Shown piece by piece: positions 7,769 through 16,461 of a stretch of 43,170 nt of DNA (position 1 is the first letter of the stretch; each line of letters opens with the position of its first letter). The stretch comes from Mycobacterium sp. KBS0706 (GTDB lineage Bacteria; Pseudomonadota; Alphaproteobacteria; DSM-16000; Inquilinaceae), in contig NZ_VCCH02000071.1 in NCBI RefSeq assembly GCF_005938675.2, positions 1-43,170 on the forward strand. The letters run 5' to 3'. Position numbers and translations under genes: made by a program. Below the pieces are notes generated by a model that ran no database searches, was not told the origin of the DNA, and saw only the letters and a program-made list of their open reading frames with translations.

Positions 7769-9055
7769 TCAGGCGATCGACCCCGGCGCGAAGGTCGGCG
7801 CCACCGTGACCGGCCGGCCCGGCAGGTCCAGCGCCGTCACCCGCTCCGGCGTGCGGGCGATCAGGCGGCCGGCGCGCAGCACCAGGAGACGGGTCGCCTT
7901 CAGCCGCACCGCCTCGAACGGGTCGGCCGCCTGCAGCAGCACCAGGTCGGCGCGGCAGCCCGGCGCCAGGCCGTAGCCGTCGAGCTCCAGCACCTTCGCC
8001 GCCTCGGTCGTCACCGCGGCGAAGCAGCGGCCGATGGCGTCGAGCGAGGTCATCTGCCCGACATGCACCGCCATATGCGCCACCTCCAGCATGTCGGCCG
8101 ACCCCATCGAATACCACGGGTCCATGACGCAGTCCTGGCCGAGGGCGACAGTGATGCCGGCCGCCATCAGCTCCGGAACCCGGGTCATGCCGCGGCGCTT
8201 CGGGTAGCTGTCGTGGCGGCCCTGCAGGGTGATGTTGATCAGCGGGTTGGCGATCGCCGCAACGCCGGCTTCGCGCATCAGCGGGATCAGCTTCGAGACA
8301 TAGTAGTTGTCCATCGAATGCATCGAGGTCAGGTGCGACCCCGTCACCCGGCCACCGAGGCCGAGGCGATGGGTCTCCGCCGCCAGCGTCTCGATGTGGC
8401 GGGACAGCGGATCGTCGCTCTCGTCGCAATGCAGGTCGACCGGGAGCCCACGCTCCGCCGCGATCTCGCACAGCCGGCGCACCGAGGCGGCGCCATCGGC
8501 CATGGTCCGCTCGAAATGCGGGATGCCGCCGACCACGTCGACGCCGAGGTCGAGCGCGCGCAGCAGATTGCGCTCGGCGGTGGCGGAGCGGAACAGCCCG
8601 TCCTGCGGGAAGGCCACCAGTTGCAGGTCGAGATAGGGTGCGACCCGGCGCTTGACCTCGAGCAGCGCCTCGACCGCCAGCAGCCGGTCGTCACAGACAT
8701 CGACATGGCTGCGGATCGCCAGCAGCCCTTGCGCCACCGCCAGGTCGCAATAGGCCAACGCCCGGGCGATCACCGCCTCCTGGGTCAGCTGCGGCTTCAG
8801 CTCACCCCACAGCCCGATGCCTTCGAGCAGCGTGCCGGACCGGTTCAGCCGCGGCAGGCCGAGCGACAGAGTGGCGTCCAGGTGGAAATGGGAGTCGACG
8901 AAGGGCGGCGTCACCAGCCGGCCGCCGGCGTCGATCTCGTCATCCGCCTCCGCCGCCAGGCGCGGCTCGACCGCGACGATGCGGCCGTCCTTGACGCCGA
9001 TGTCGATGCCGGTCCGGCCGTCCGGCAGGTTGGCATTGCGCAGGACGAGATCCAT
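7769..9055 (-). CDS. Amidohydrolase of the cytosine deaminase (CodA) group
   Basis: 428 residues from the ATG at 9055, nearly the length of E. coli CodA (427). Metal site: SHFHLD near residue 60; DLHCDES carries the catalytic Glu; TGSHLTSMHS carries the third His; and GQDCVMDPWYSMGSADM carries the metal-binding Asp. Phrases such as LDLQLVAFPQDGLF and NPLINITLQGRHDSYPKRRGMTRV follow CodA almost step for step. In CodA the last loop reads GHDDVFDPWY, so the His before the metal Asp is Gln and the following Asp is Cys here. Deamination of a cytosine-like or related N-heterocycle is therefore likely, with the exact substrate open. A longer start at 9160 would cross the divergent promoter. Confidence 0.88.
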   Translation of the reverse strand: MDLVLRNANLPDGRTGIDIGVKDGRIVAVEPRLAAEADDEIDAGGRLVTPPFVDSHFHLDATLSLGLPRLNRSGTLLEGIGLWGELKPQLTQEAVIARALAYCDLAVAQGLLAIRSHVDVCDDRLLAVEALLEVKRRVAPYLDLQLVAFPQDGLFRSATAERNLLRALDLGVDVVGGIPHFERTMADGAASVRRLCEIAAERGLPVDLHCDESDDPLSRHIETLAAETHRLGLGGRVTGSHLTSMHSMDNYYVSKLIPLMREAGVAAIANPLINITLQGRHDSYPKRRGMTRVPELMAAGITVALGQDCVMDPWYSMGSADMLEVAHMAVHVGQMTSLDAIGRCFAAVTTEAAKVLELDGYGLAPGCRADLVLLQAADPFEAVRLKATRLLVLRAGRLIARTPERVTALDLPGRPVTVAPTFAPGSIA

Positions 9056-9144
9056 GGCGGGGCTGGCCTTCGGGAATTTCAGTGAGAGAACGGCGCCGCC
9101 GACGATAGCATGCGGCCAGTGCATGGAAAGACGGGAGAGCACCC

Positions 9145-9615
9145 ATGTTCCACACGACATGGGGCGAGATCCGCCGGGCCCGGCCGGACGAGGCGGAGGT
9201 GATCCGGACCCTGGTCCGGCGCGCCTATGCGAAATGGATCATCAGCGTCGGCATCGAGCCGAAGCCGATGCGCGCCGACTATGTCCGCGCCCTGGCCGAG
9301 CATGAGATCTGGGCGATCGACGGCATCCATGGCTGCATCGCCCTGATCGAACTGAAGCCCGAGCCCGACCATCTGCTGATCGTCAATGTCGCGGTCGACC
9401 CCAGCCACCAGGGCCACGGCCTCGGCGGCCGGCTGCTGGCCTTCGCCGAGCGCGAGGCCCGGCGGCGCGACCTGACCGAGCTGCGGCTCTACACGAACAT
9501 CCGGATGTCGGAGAACCGCGCCCTCTACGCCGCCCGCGGCTATCACGAGACGCATCAGGAGCAGCGGGGCGCGTACACCATCGTGCACATGGCCAAGACC
9601 ATCCCTGCCGCCTGA
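9145..9615 (+). CDS. GNAT family N-acetyltransferase
   Basis: 156 residues. The acetyl-CoA site is VNVAVDPSHQGHGLGGRLLAF (residues about 81-101), followed by LRLYTNIRMSENRALYAARGY, the typical beta-bulge and C-terminal GNAT elements. The N-terminus (RRARPDEAEVIRTLVRRAY) matches the first strand and helix of the fold. Nothing identifies the substrate. It is divergent from the deaminase across 89 bp, which must hold both promoters, and convergent with the RTX gene with a 13-nt gap. Confidence 0.88.
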   Translation: MFHTTWGEIRRARPDEAEVIRTLVRRAYAKWIISVGIEPKPMRADYVRALAEHEIWAIDGIHGCIALIELKPEPDHLLIVNVAVDPSHQGHGLGGRLLAFAEREARRRDLTELRLYTNIRMSENRALYAARGYHETHQEQRGAYTIVHMAKTIPAA

Positions 9616-9628
9616 TGCGCCCCGTCGC

Positions 9629-12600
9629 CTACAGCACGAAGTCGGCGGCGACCAAGCCGATGGCACCGGTCAGGTTGATCTGGAAATCGCTGACCTTGTC
9701 GCCGTTGACGTCGCCGGTGATGGAGGTGACGCCGCCGGCTACGGAATAGTGCAGCTGGCCCGCCACACCAGTGAAGGCGCCGGAGCCGATGAAGCTGAAG
9801 GCCTGATCGCCGGCGACGCCGCTGTTGGCGTCAATCCCCGACAGGTCGATGCGGTCTCCCTGGGCGTGGCTGAAGTCGAGGATGACGTCGGCATTGGCTC
9901 CGACCACGCTGTCGCCGAGGCCGGTGAACCGGAACTGGTCGGCCCCGGCGCCGCCGGTCAGCGTATCCTTGCCGGCACCACCGGTGAGGACGTCGTTGCC
10001 GTTCCAGCCCTGCAGCGTGTTGGCCCCGGCATTTCCGATGAGGGTATCGTTGCCCTGACTGCCGGAGAGATTCTCGATCCCGGTCAGGGTGTCGCCCTGG
10101 GCGTCGCCGCCGATGCCGCTGCCGGCGGCGAGGCTGACCGTGACCCCGATCGCGCTGTCGTAATAACTGGCGGCGTCGGTGCCGACGCCGCCGTCCAGCG
10201 CGTCGGCCCCCGCCCCGCCGCGGAGCACGTCATCGCCACCCCACCCCTGCAGAACGTTGGCGCCGCTGTTGCCGACGAGGGTGTCGCTGCCCTGGCTGCC
10301 GTTGACGTTCTCGATCCCGGTCAGGGTATCGCCCTGGGCGTCGCCGCCGCTGCCGGTGCCGGCGGCGAGGTTAACCGTGACCCCGACCGCGCCGTCGTAG
10401 TAGCTGGCGGTGTCGGTGCCGGCGCCGCCCTCTAGGATGTCGGCCCCGGCGCCGCCGCGGAGCACGTCGTTGCCGTTCCAGCCCTGCAGCGTGTTGGCAC
10501 CGGCATTGCCGGTGAGGCTGTCATTGCCCTGGCTGCCGGAGAGGTTCTCGATTTCGGTCAGGGTGTCGCCCTGGGCGTCGCCGCCGGCGCCGGTGCCGGT
10601 GGCGAGGCTGACCGTGATCCCGACCGCGCTGTCATAGTAGCTGGCGGTGTCGGTTCCGGCGCCGCCCTCTAGGATGTCGGCCCCGGCGCCGCCGCGGAGC
10701 ACGTCGTTGCCGTCCAGGCCCCGCAGCGTGTTGGCCCCCGCGTTTCCGACCAGGGTATCGTTGAGCTGGCTGCCGATAAGATTCTCGACCCCGATCAGGG
10801 TGTCGCCCTGGGCGTCGCCGCCGCTGCCGATGCCGGTGGCGAGGCTGACCGTGATCCCGGCCGCGCTGTCGGAATAGATGGCGGTGTCGTTGCCGGCGCC
10901 GCCGTCCAGCTTGTCGGCCCCGGTCCCGCCGCGGAGCACGTCGTCGCCATCCATGCCGTTGAGCGTGTCGTTGCCGGCCATTCCGGTGAGCGTATCGGCG
11001 CCGCCATAGCCGGACAGCACATTGGCCACGGCCGAGCCGGTCAGGACGTCGCCGAAGCCGTCGGTGCCGGCGATGTTCTCGATGTCGGCGCCGATCACAT
11101 CGCCCTGGGCGTCGCCGCCGGACGCCGTCAGGGTCGTCAGGTTAACCGTCACCCCGGCCGGGCCGTCATAGCTGATGGTGTCGATGCCGGCTCCGCCGAG
11201 CAGTTGATCTGCCCCGGCGCCGCCGGTGAGGAGATCGTTTCCGTCGCCGCCGCTGAGCGTATCGTTGCCGCCCTGGCCGTCCAGCGCGTCGGCGCCGGCC
11301 AGACCTGTCAGCACATTGGCGACGGCAGAGCCGGTCAGGACGTCGTCGAAGCCGGTGCCGCGGACGTTCTCGATATCGACGCCGATGATGTCGCCCTCGG
11401 CCTCCCCGCCCGAGGCGGTGAGCGCGGTCAGGTCGATGATCACACCCTCCGCGCCGCCATAGGCGATGGTGTCGCTGCCGGCGCCGCCGAGCAGCCGGTC
11501 CGCCCCGCCCCCGCCCTGAAGCACATCGTTCCCGGCGCCGCCGTCGAGCTGATCGTCGCCTTCCAGGCCGTTGAGCGTGTCATTGCCGCCGAGGCCGAAC
11601 AGGAGATTGCCCTGGACCGACCCGGTCAGGACGTCGTTGAACCCGTTCGTGCCCTGGATGTTCTCGATGTCGCTGCCGATGACGTCGCCCTGGGCGTCGC
11701 CGCCGATGCCGGCCCCGCCGATCGTCACCGTCACCCCGGCCGGGCCATCGTAGACGATGGTGTCGACGCCGGCACCGCCGTTCAGCGTGTCGGCGCCGGC
11801 CCCACCTTCGAGGACATCATTGCCGCTGGCGCCGTTCAGGTCGCTGATCCCGCCATGGAGCACGTCGTTCCCGGCCCCGCCGAAGAGGAAGTCGTTGCCG
11901 GCGCCGCCATCGATGTTGTCGTCGCCGTCCAGACCGTCGATCGTGTCTCCGCCGCCCAGGCCGCGCAGGGCGTTGGCCCCGGCCGACCCGGTCAGGGTGT
12001 CGGCGAGGTTCGAGCCGTCGATATCCTCGATGCCCGGGCCGATCACGTCGCCCTGCGCATCGCCCCCGGACGCCGTCAGCGTCGAGAGGTCGATCGCCAC
12101 GCCGGCCGTGCTTGAGGCATAGGTGATCCGGTCCGTGCCGGCACCGCCGTTCAGCGTGTCCGCGCCGGCACCGCCCTGGAGGATATCGTTCCCGTCACCG
12201 CCGATCAGGCTGTCCGTGCCGTCCCCGGCCGTCAGGGTGTCGTCGCCGGCGCCGCCGTCGAGCGTGTCGTCACCCTGGCCCGCGACGTTCCCCGCGGTCA
12301 GCGTATCATTGCCGTCGAGACCGAAGAGGGTGTTGTTGCCGGCCCCGCCGACCAGCCGGTTGTCGGCAGCCGATCCGGTCAGCAAGTCGTCGAAATCCGA
12401 TCCGTCGATGTTCTCCACATCGGCGCCGACCGCGTCACCCTGGGCGTCGCCGCCGCTGCCGGTGCTGCCGATCGTGACCGTCACCCCGGCGGCGCTGTCG
12501 CGGTAGTCGGCGGTGTCGACCCCGGCCCCGCCGTTCAGGAAGTCGGCCCCGGCTCCGCCGACAAGCCGGTCGTTCCCGTCGCCGCCGTTCAGGGTGTCAC

Positions 12601-12709
12601 GGCCCCCGAGACCGGTGAGCGTGTCGTTCCCGCCGAGGCCGTTGATCGTGTCGTTGTTCGCCGTGCCGTCGAGGAAATCGATGAACTCGGTGCCGTCGAT
12701 GACCGCCAT
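9629..12709 (-). CDS. RTX (hemolysin-type calcium-binding repeat) protein, type I secreted
   Basis: 1026 residues from the ATG at 12709, preceded by AGGGA; a longer frame to 12919 would begin in the AT-rich promoter region and is unlikely. From about residue 15 to 900 it is built of nonapeptide arrays of the GGxGxDxLx kind, grouped into larger modules that also hold a strand-rich spacer (for example VTVSLATGTGAGGDAQGDTL). The last 120 residues (GADQFRFTG...VILDFSHAQGDRIDL...) are a serralysin-type C-terminal domain, and the protein ends VAADFVL, a type I secretion signal style. There is no N-terminal signal peptide and no catalytic domain. It probably works as a Ca-binding surface or matrix protein. 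No ABC/HlyD/TolC exporter is in the window. Confidence 0.92.
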   Translation of the reverse strand: MAVIDGTEFIDFLDGTANNDTINGLGGNDTLTGLGGRDTLNGGDGNDRLVGGAGADFLNGGAGVDTADYRDSAAGVTVTIGSTGSGGDAQGDAVGADVENIDGSDFDDLLTGSAADNRLVGGAGNNTLFGLDGNDTLTAGNVAGQGDDTLDGGAGDDTLTAGDGTDSLIGGDGNDILQGGAGADTLNGGAGTDRITYASSTAGVAIDLSTLTASGGDAQGDVIGPGIEDIDGSNLADTLTGSAGANALRGLGGGDTIDGLDGDDNIDGGAGNDFLFGGAGNDVLHGGISDLNGASGNDVLEGGAGADTLNGGAGVDTIVYDGPAGVTVTIGGAGIGGDAQGDVIGSDIENIQGTNGFNDVLTGSVQGNLLFGLGGNDTLNGLEGDDQLDGGAGNDVLQGGGGADRLLGGAGSDTIAYGGAEGVIIDLTALTASGGEAEGDIIGVDIENVRGTGFDDVLTGSAVANVLTGLAGADALDGQGGNDTLSGGDGNDLLTGGAGADQLLGGAGIDTISYDGPAGVTVNLTTLTASGGDAQGDVIGADIENIAGTDGFGDVLTGSAVANVLSGYGGADTLTGMAGNDTLNGMDGDDVLRGGTGADKLDGGAGNDTAIYSDSAAGITVSLATGIGSGGDAQGDTLIGVENLIGSQLNDTLVGNAGANTLRGLDGNDVLRGGAGADILEGGAGTDTASYYDSAVGITVSLATGTGAGGDAQGDTLTEIENLSGSQGNDSLTGNAGANTLQGWNGNDVLRGGAGADILEGGAGTDTASYYDGAVGVTVNLAAGTGSGGDAQGDTLTGIENVNGSQGSDTLVGNSGANVLQGWGGDDVLRGGAGADALDGGVGTDAASYYDSAIGVTVSLAAGSGIGGDAQGDTLTGIENLSGSQGNDTLIGNAGANTLQGWNGNDVLTGGAGKDTLTGGAGADQFRFTGLGDSVVGANADVILDFSHAQGDRIDLSGIDANSGVAGDQAFSFIGSGAFTGVAGQLHYSVAGGVTSITGDVNGDKVSDFQINLTGAIGLVAADFVL
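10079..11100 (-). repeat. Tandem 237-bp coding repeats inside the RTX gene
   Basis: The segment encoding GGDAQGDTL recurs at 10081, 10318, 10555 and 10792, exactly 237 bp (79 codons) apart. The intervening DNA is close to identical (for example the stretch for GGAGADILEGGAGTDTASYYD in two units). The next copy is 300 bp away, at about 11092, because its unit has 21 extra codons. Recent tandem duplication explains the high DNA identity better than selection on protein alone. Confidence 0.85.
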
Positions 12710-12830
12710 GATGAATCCCTGATCGGAAAACGAGAATTTTCTGACCCAATCCTGCCGGAAAAGGATGCTAATGACGGTTCGTTTTGCAGTTATTTTATTG
12801 CGCGACTTCCTCGCCGGCCGGCCCCGGAGG
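12710..12830. promoter_or_regulatory. AT-rich promoter region of the RTX gene
   Basis: This 121-bp gap follows the stop of the LuxR-type gene and precedes the RTX start on the minus strand. It is far richer in A/T than its neighbours (runs such as TTTTATT near 12790), as expected for a regulated promoter. I see no clear inverted-repeat operator. Confidence 0.4.
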
Positions 12831-13661
12831 CTAGCCGCCGATCGCGCCGCTGAGGAGCGCCATGGCGACCGCCTCGGCACGGCTGCCCGCGCCCAGCTTG
12901 CGCATGGCCGAGGCGACATATTCGTTGACCGTGTAGACCGACAGGGACAGCCGGCGCGCGGCCTCCTTGCTCGACGCGCCGCGGCTGATCCAGGTCAGGC
13001 AGTCGCATTCGCGGGGGGTCAGCGGCCACCGGCGCGCCGGAGGCGGCGGCAGCGCCGCGGCGGGCGCGGATGTCCCGACCGCGGCCAGCCCCCGTTCGAT
13101 CCGCAGCGCCCGTCTGAGATGCGGCCCGATCGCGCGCAGCATCCGGACCTGGTCGTCATCCCAGTCGGCCCGGCGCCCCGGCCTCCAGACCGACAGCATC
13201 GCCGAGAGGTCCCGCCGGTCGAAATCCACCCAGTACAGGCCGTGGTCCTTGCCCTGCGGCCGCATGAAGTCGTTGTAGAACTCCGTGCGCCGATACTCCG
13301 CGTCCGGGATCAGCGCCGAATGGGCGAAGGTCGCGCCGGGCTCCAGCATCGGCAGCATCGGCAGCAGCGGCAGCAGCTGGCGGTAATGCGCCTGGTAGCG
13401 CTCGACATAATCGGGGTCGGTCTCGGTCGCCATGGTCGCGGGGCACGACGCGGCCGGACTGATCCGGCGCAGCACCACCGACTCCCCACCCAGCGCCGCG
13501 CCGAGCTGGCGCAGCACCGCAAACCAGTCCTCGTTGCCGATGCCGGCATCGTAGATCTGGTCGATCAGCCCGAGGACCGAGTGGTCGTCCGCCCGGGCGA
13601 AGACAGACGGTACATCGACCGCCGGCCGAGCCGCCGACCTGCCGATGGAACGGCCTTGCAT
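12831..13661 (-). CDS. LuxR-type helix-turn-helix transcriptional regulator
   Basis: 276 residues from the ATG at 13661, which has AGGGGA six nucleotides upstream. The C-terminal 65 residues are a LuxR/GerE domain: WPLTPRECDCLTWISRGASSKEAARRLSLSVYTVNEYVASAMRKLG. The N-terminal 190 residues (HSVLGLIDQIYDAGIGNEDWFAVLRQLG ...) form a sensor of the kind found in alphaproteobacterial LuxR solos and show none of the usual acyl-homoserine-lactone pocket signatures. It is transcribed towards the RTX gene with 121 bp between, so it may control it; that is inference from position. Confidence 0.88.
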   Translation of the reverse strand: MQGRSIGRSAARPAVDVPSVFARADDHSVLGLIDQIYDAGIGNEDWFAVLRQLGAALGGESVVLRRISPAASCPATMATETDPDYVERYQAHYRQLLPLLPMLPMLEPGATFAHSALIPDAEYRRTEFYNDFMRPQGKDHGLYWVDFDRRDLSAMLSVWRPGRRADWDDDQVRMLRAIGPHLRRALRIERGLAAVGTSAPAAALPPPPARRWPLTPRECDCLTWISRGASSKEAARRLSLSVYTVNEYVASAMRKLGAGSRAEAVAMALLSGAIGG

Positions 13662-13812
13662 GATATCCCCTCTCTCTCGCACGCCAGGCAAAACCCGGCG
13701 CTGCACATGCCGTGCATAAGAGAATACTGGATCCGGCCGGGTTCTGTCGCGGTGATGCAGCGCACACCCTGAGAACTCGCTCCGAAAACTCCTCCCGGTT
13801 TGGGAATGAGCC

Positions 13813-15150
13813 TTAGAACAGGCTGTCCAGCGGCCGCGGCCGCTCGACGGCGAACCCCTGGGCCTGGTCGATCCCCATCGCGCGCACCAGCGCCAGCGTC
13901 TCGTCGTCCTCGACCTGCTCGGCGATCGTCACGGCGCCGAGGCGATGGCCGATCGCATTGATCGATTCGACGATGGCGCGATCGACCGCGCTGGTCGCGA
14001 TCTGGCGAATGAAGCCGCCGTCGATCTTCAGCCCGTCGACCGCGAACTGCCGGAGATAGGCGAAGGAGCTGAGGCCGCTGCCGAAATCGTCGAGCATCAC
14101 GGCACAGCCGGCGGCCCGCGCCCTGGCGACGAACCGGCCGGCCGCCGCCTGCGCCGTCTCGGCCGGAAAGATCTCGGCATCGTGCCGGCCGATGACGTCG
14201 CTCCCCGCCCGCCCCATCACCTTCTCGACGGCCGGGTTGATCAGCAGATAGCGGCCGCCGCTGTCCTTGACGTAGACCAGGTCGGGCGTCCCCTTCATCA
14301 CGGCCTGCAGCAGGGCCAGGGTGTCGTGCAGCCGCCGACTGCGCTCGATGTCCTCGGTGATGTCCCAGCAGGCGCCGAGGCCGCGCAGCACACTGCCGTC
14401 GGTGGCAAAGGCCAGCCGCATCGAGGCGCGGATGTGACGGGTCGTTCCCGACATCCGGTGCAGGACCCGGTAGTCGACACGGTACTGGACAGCATGATCG
14501 CGCTCGGCCGCCTCGTGGATCTGCGTGACCCTCGCCACATCCTCCGGCGGCAGCAACCGGTGGAAGCCGTCGGTGCTGCGGTCGAAGCTGTCCGGCATCA
14601 CCCCATGCAGCTCATGCGTCCGGGCATCCCACAGGCGCTCGCCGGTGATGAAATCCACCTCGAAGATGCCGACGCCGCCGGCATCGAGCGCGAGCTCCAG
14701 CCGCTCGGTCACCCCGGCCAGCTGCGCCTCGGCCTGCTTCTGCGGGCCGGCATCGATGACCTGGAGGATGTAGCGGAACGGCGAATCTTCTTCCGCATCC
14801 AGCGAAGAGACGCTGACCAGCCCATGCAGGATGCTGCCGTCCTTGCGGCGATAGCGGCGCTCGACCCGATAGCCGTCAATCTCGCCGCGCTGCAAGGCAT
14901 CGAGGCGACGGTGGACGTCGTCCCGCTCCTCCGGATGGATGACGTCGTCGACACCCAGGCTCGCGCATTCGTCCCGGCTGTAGCCGATCAGCGCGCACAA
15001 GGCGGGGTTGGTGTAGAGCCAGCGCCCCTCCTGATCGAGCAGCACCATGCCGATTGCCGCCTGGTCAATGATCCGGCGCAGCAGGTCCGCGCTGCCGGGA
15101 AGGACGGGCGGGCTCCGGTGCCCGGGGCTCCGTCCTGCAGAATCGTTCAT
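13813..15150 (-). CDS. PAS-domain signalling protein ending in a truncated EAL domain
   Basis: 445 residues from the ATG at 15150 (a TTG at 15183 is possible). PAS1 is about residues 21-140 (AAIGMVLLDQEGRWLYTNPALCALIGY), PAS2 about 145-275 (PAS fold with RHIRASMRLAF..WDITED), and PAS3 begins at about 278 (TPDLVYVKDSGGRYLLINPAVEKVMG) but stops after some 50 residues. It runs straight into the second half of an EAL domain: AVMLDDFGSGLSSFAYLR, LKIDGGFIRQIA, TIAEQVEDDE, AQGFAVERP. The first half, with the EAL motif Glu and the metal-binding Asn, and the GGDEF domain that usually stands between, are absent. Cyclic-di-GMP hydrolysis is therefore not expected. It may be a binding or regulatory relic of an in-frame deletion near 14150-14180. 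Confidence 0.85.
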   Translation of the reverse strand: MNDSAGRSPGHRSPPVLPGSADLLRRIIDQAAIGMVLLDQEGRWLYTNPALCALIGYSRDECASLGVDDVIHPEERDDVHRRLDALQRGEIDGYRVERRYRRKDGSILHGLVSVSSLDAEEDSPFRYILQVIDAGPQKQAEAQLAGVTERLELALDAGGVGIFEVDFITGERLWDARTHELHGVMPDSFDRSTDGFHRLLPPEDVARVTQIHEAAERDHAVQYRVDYRVLHRMSGTTRHIRASMRLAFATDGSVLRGLGACWDITEDIERSRRLHDTLALLQAVMKGTPDLVYVKDSGGRYLLINPAVEKVMGRAGSDVIGRHDAEIFPAETAQAAAGRFVARARAAGCAVMLDDFGSGLSSFAYLRQFAVDGLKIDGGFIRQIATSAVDRAIVESINAIGHRLGAVTIAEQVEDDETLALVRAMGIDQAQGFAVERPRPLDSLF

Positions 15151-15239
15151 GACGTCAATGCTCGCCGACGAGGGCACTCGCAATAGGCACGGCCTCAGGA
15201 TAATCCGTTATGCCGAGAGACGGAAATCCGGAGCGGATG

Positions 15240-15689
15240 ATGATGGATGTGACGATGCGAGCGGCCGAAGCGGCCGACCTGCCGGCGATCCTGCGGCTAC
15301 TGGCGGACGATCCCCTGGGCAAGACCCGCGAGGCCGCGGTCGAGGCGCCCTACCAGGCCGCCTTCGCCGCCATCGCCGCCGACCCGAACCACGAGGTGGT
15401 GGTGGCGGAGCTGGACGGCCGGGTGGTCGGCTGCTTCCAGCTCAGCTTCATCCCCGGCCTGTCGCGCCGTGGCGCCTGGCGGGCGCAGATCGAATCCGTG
15501 CGCATCGAGTCGGCGCTGCGCGGCCAGGGCGCGGGCCAGGCGATGATGGACTGGGCGATCGCCCAGGCCCGGGCGCGCGGCTGCGCCCTGGTCCAGCTGA
15601 CCACCGACAAGCGCCGGCCCGACGCCCACCGCTTCTACGCCAGGCTCGGCTTCGTCGCCAGCCATGAGGGCATGAAGCTGGAGCTGTAG
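15240..15689 (+). CDS. GNAT family N-acetyltransferase
   Basis: About 149 residues. Three in-frame ATGs stand in a row (15237, 15240, 15243); GGAG at 15230-15233 favours the second or third. The acetyl-CoA loop is RIESALRGQGAGQAMMDWAI and the C-terminal signature is QLTTDKRRPDAHRFYARLGFVASHEGMKLEL, which is a common small GNAT subgroup. The substrate is unknown. It is divergent from the PAS gene (about 90 bp apart) and converges on the anti-sigma gene with a single base between stop codons. Confidence 0.87.
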   Translation: MMDVTMRAAEAADLPAILRLLADDPLGKTREAAVEAPYQAAFAAIAADPNHEVVVAELDGRVVGCFQLSFIPGLSRRGAWRAQIESVRIESALRGQGAGQAMMDWAIAQARARGCALVQLTTDKRRPDAHRFYARLGFVASHEGMKLEL

Positions 15690-15690
15690 G

Positions 15691-16461
15691 TCAGGGCTGC
15701 GGCATGCCCTGGGCGGCCGCGCCTTGCAGATAGGCGGCCTGAAAAGCTTGCAGCTCCGACAGGTCGATGTCGGCCACCGCCCAGAATTCCAGCCCCGACC
15801 GCACCCAGTGCAGCAGGCGGTACCCCTCCTCCGTCTCCGCCGTCACGGCGGCGTCCGCGGCGTCCGGGTTCGGCCAGACGAACAGGTTGACGATGTGTCC
15901 GCCGCCATGCCGGTAGACCAGCGCCGCCACCACCCGGCGGTCGAGATAATCGAGCCGCCCGCCCACCAGCGGAAAGCCCTGCGGCGCGAGATCGACCACC
16001 GGCGGGGCCGCATCGATCTTGCCGACGAACCAGGGCTTGACCGTGTGCCGGTCGGAGGACGGCACGTCGACCAGATGCTCGGCCAGCAGCGACCGCACAT
16101 GGCTGTCGACCAGTTGCCGGGCGAGGTCGTCGCCGCTGCGCGGCAGCACCAGCAGCAGCATCAGCGCCATGGCCAGCGCCGCCGCGCCGGCCCCGCCCCA
16201 GCGCCAGTCGCCCAGGAAACGCCGCCACCAGGGAACCGAAGGAGGCTGCAGCGCCGCTTCGAGCTTCCGGCGCAGCGCCTCCGGGGCGCGATCGCGCAGC
16301 TCCGGGCGCCGCAACGCCATCCGGATCGCCTGCTGTCGCCGGTACTCCGCGGCGCAGGCCGGGCACTCCTTCAGATGGGCCTCGAAGGCCAGGGCGCCGA
16401 CGACGTCGAGCTCGCCGTCCAGCATGCCGTGCAGCAGGACCGATTTGTCGGGGCAGCTCAT
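15691..16461 (-). CDS. Membrane-bound zinc anti-sigma factor, partner of the ECF sigma factor
   Basis: 256 residues. The first 45 form a zinc-binding anti-sigma domain: GMLDGELDVVGALAFEAHLKECPACAAEY holds the H-x3-C-x2-C motif. One membrane segment follows (about residues 88-108, GGAGAAALAMALMLLLVLP), then an outside domain of about 145 residues with no family I can name. It should hold the sigma factor at the membrane until a redox or envelope signal is sensed. Its ATG overlaps the sigma stop codon (ATGA), so the two are translationally coupled. Confidence 0.9.
   Translation of the reverse strand: MSCPDKSVLLHGMLDGELDVVGALAFEAHLKECPACAAEYRRQQAIRMALRRPELRDRAPEALRRKLEAALQPPSVPWWRRFLGDWRWGGAGAAALAMALMLLLVLPRSGDDLARQLVDSHVRSLLAEHLVDVPSSDRHTVKPWFVGKIDAAPPVVDLAPQGFPLVGGRLDYLDRRVVAALVYRHGGGHIVNLFVWPNPDAADAAVTAETEEGYRLLHWVRSGLEFWAVADIDLSELQAFQAAYLQGAAAQGMPQP

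Noticed and set aside
9629..12709. CRISPR-like or satellite repeat array
   Set aside because: The periodicity is codon-based and encodes GGxGxDxL repeats; there are no short spacers.
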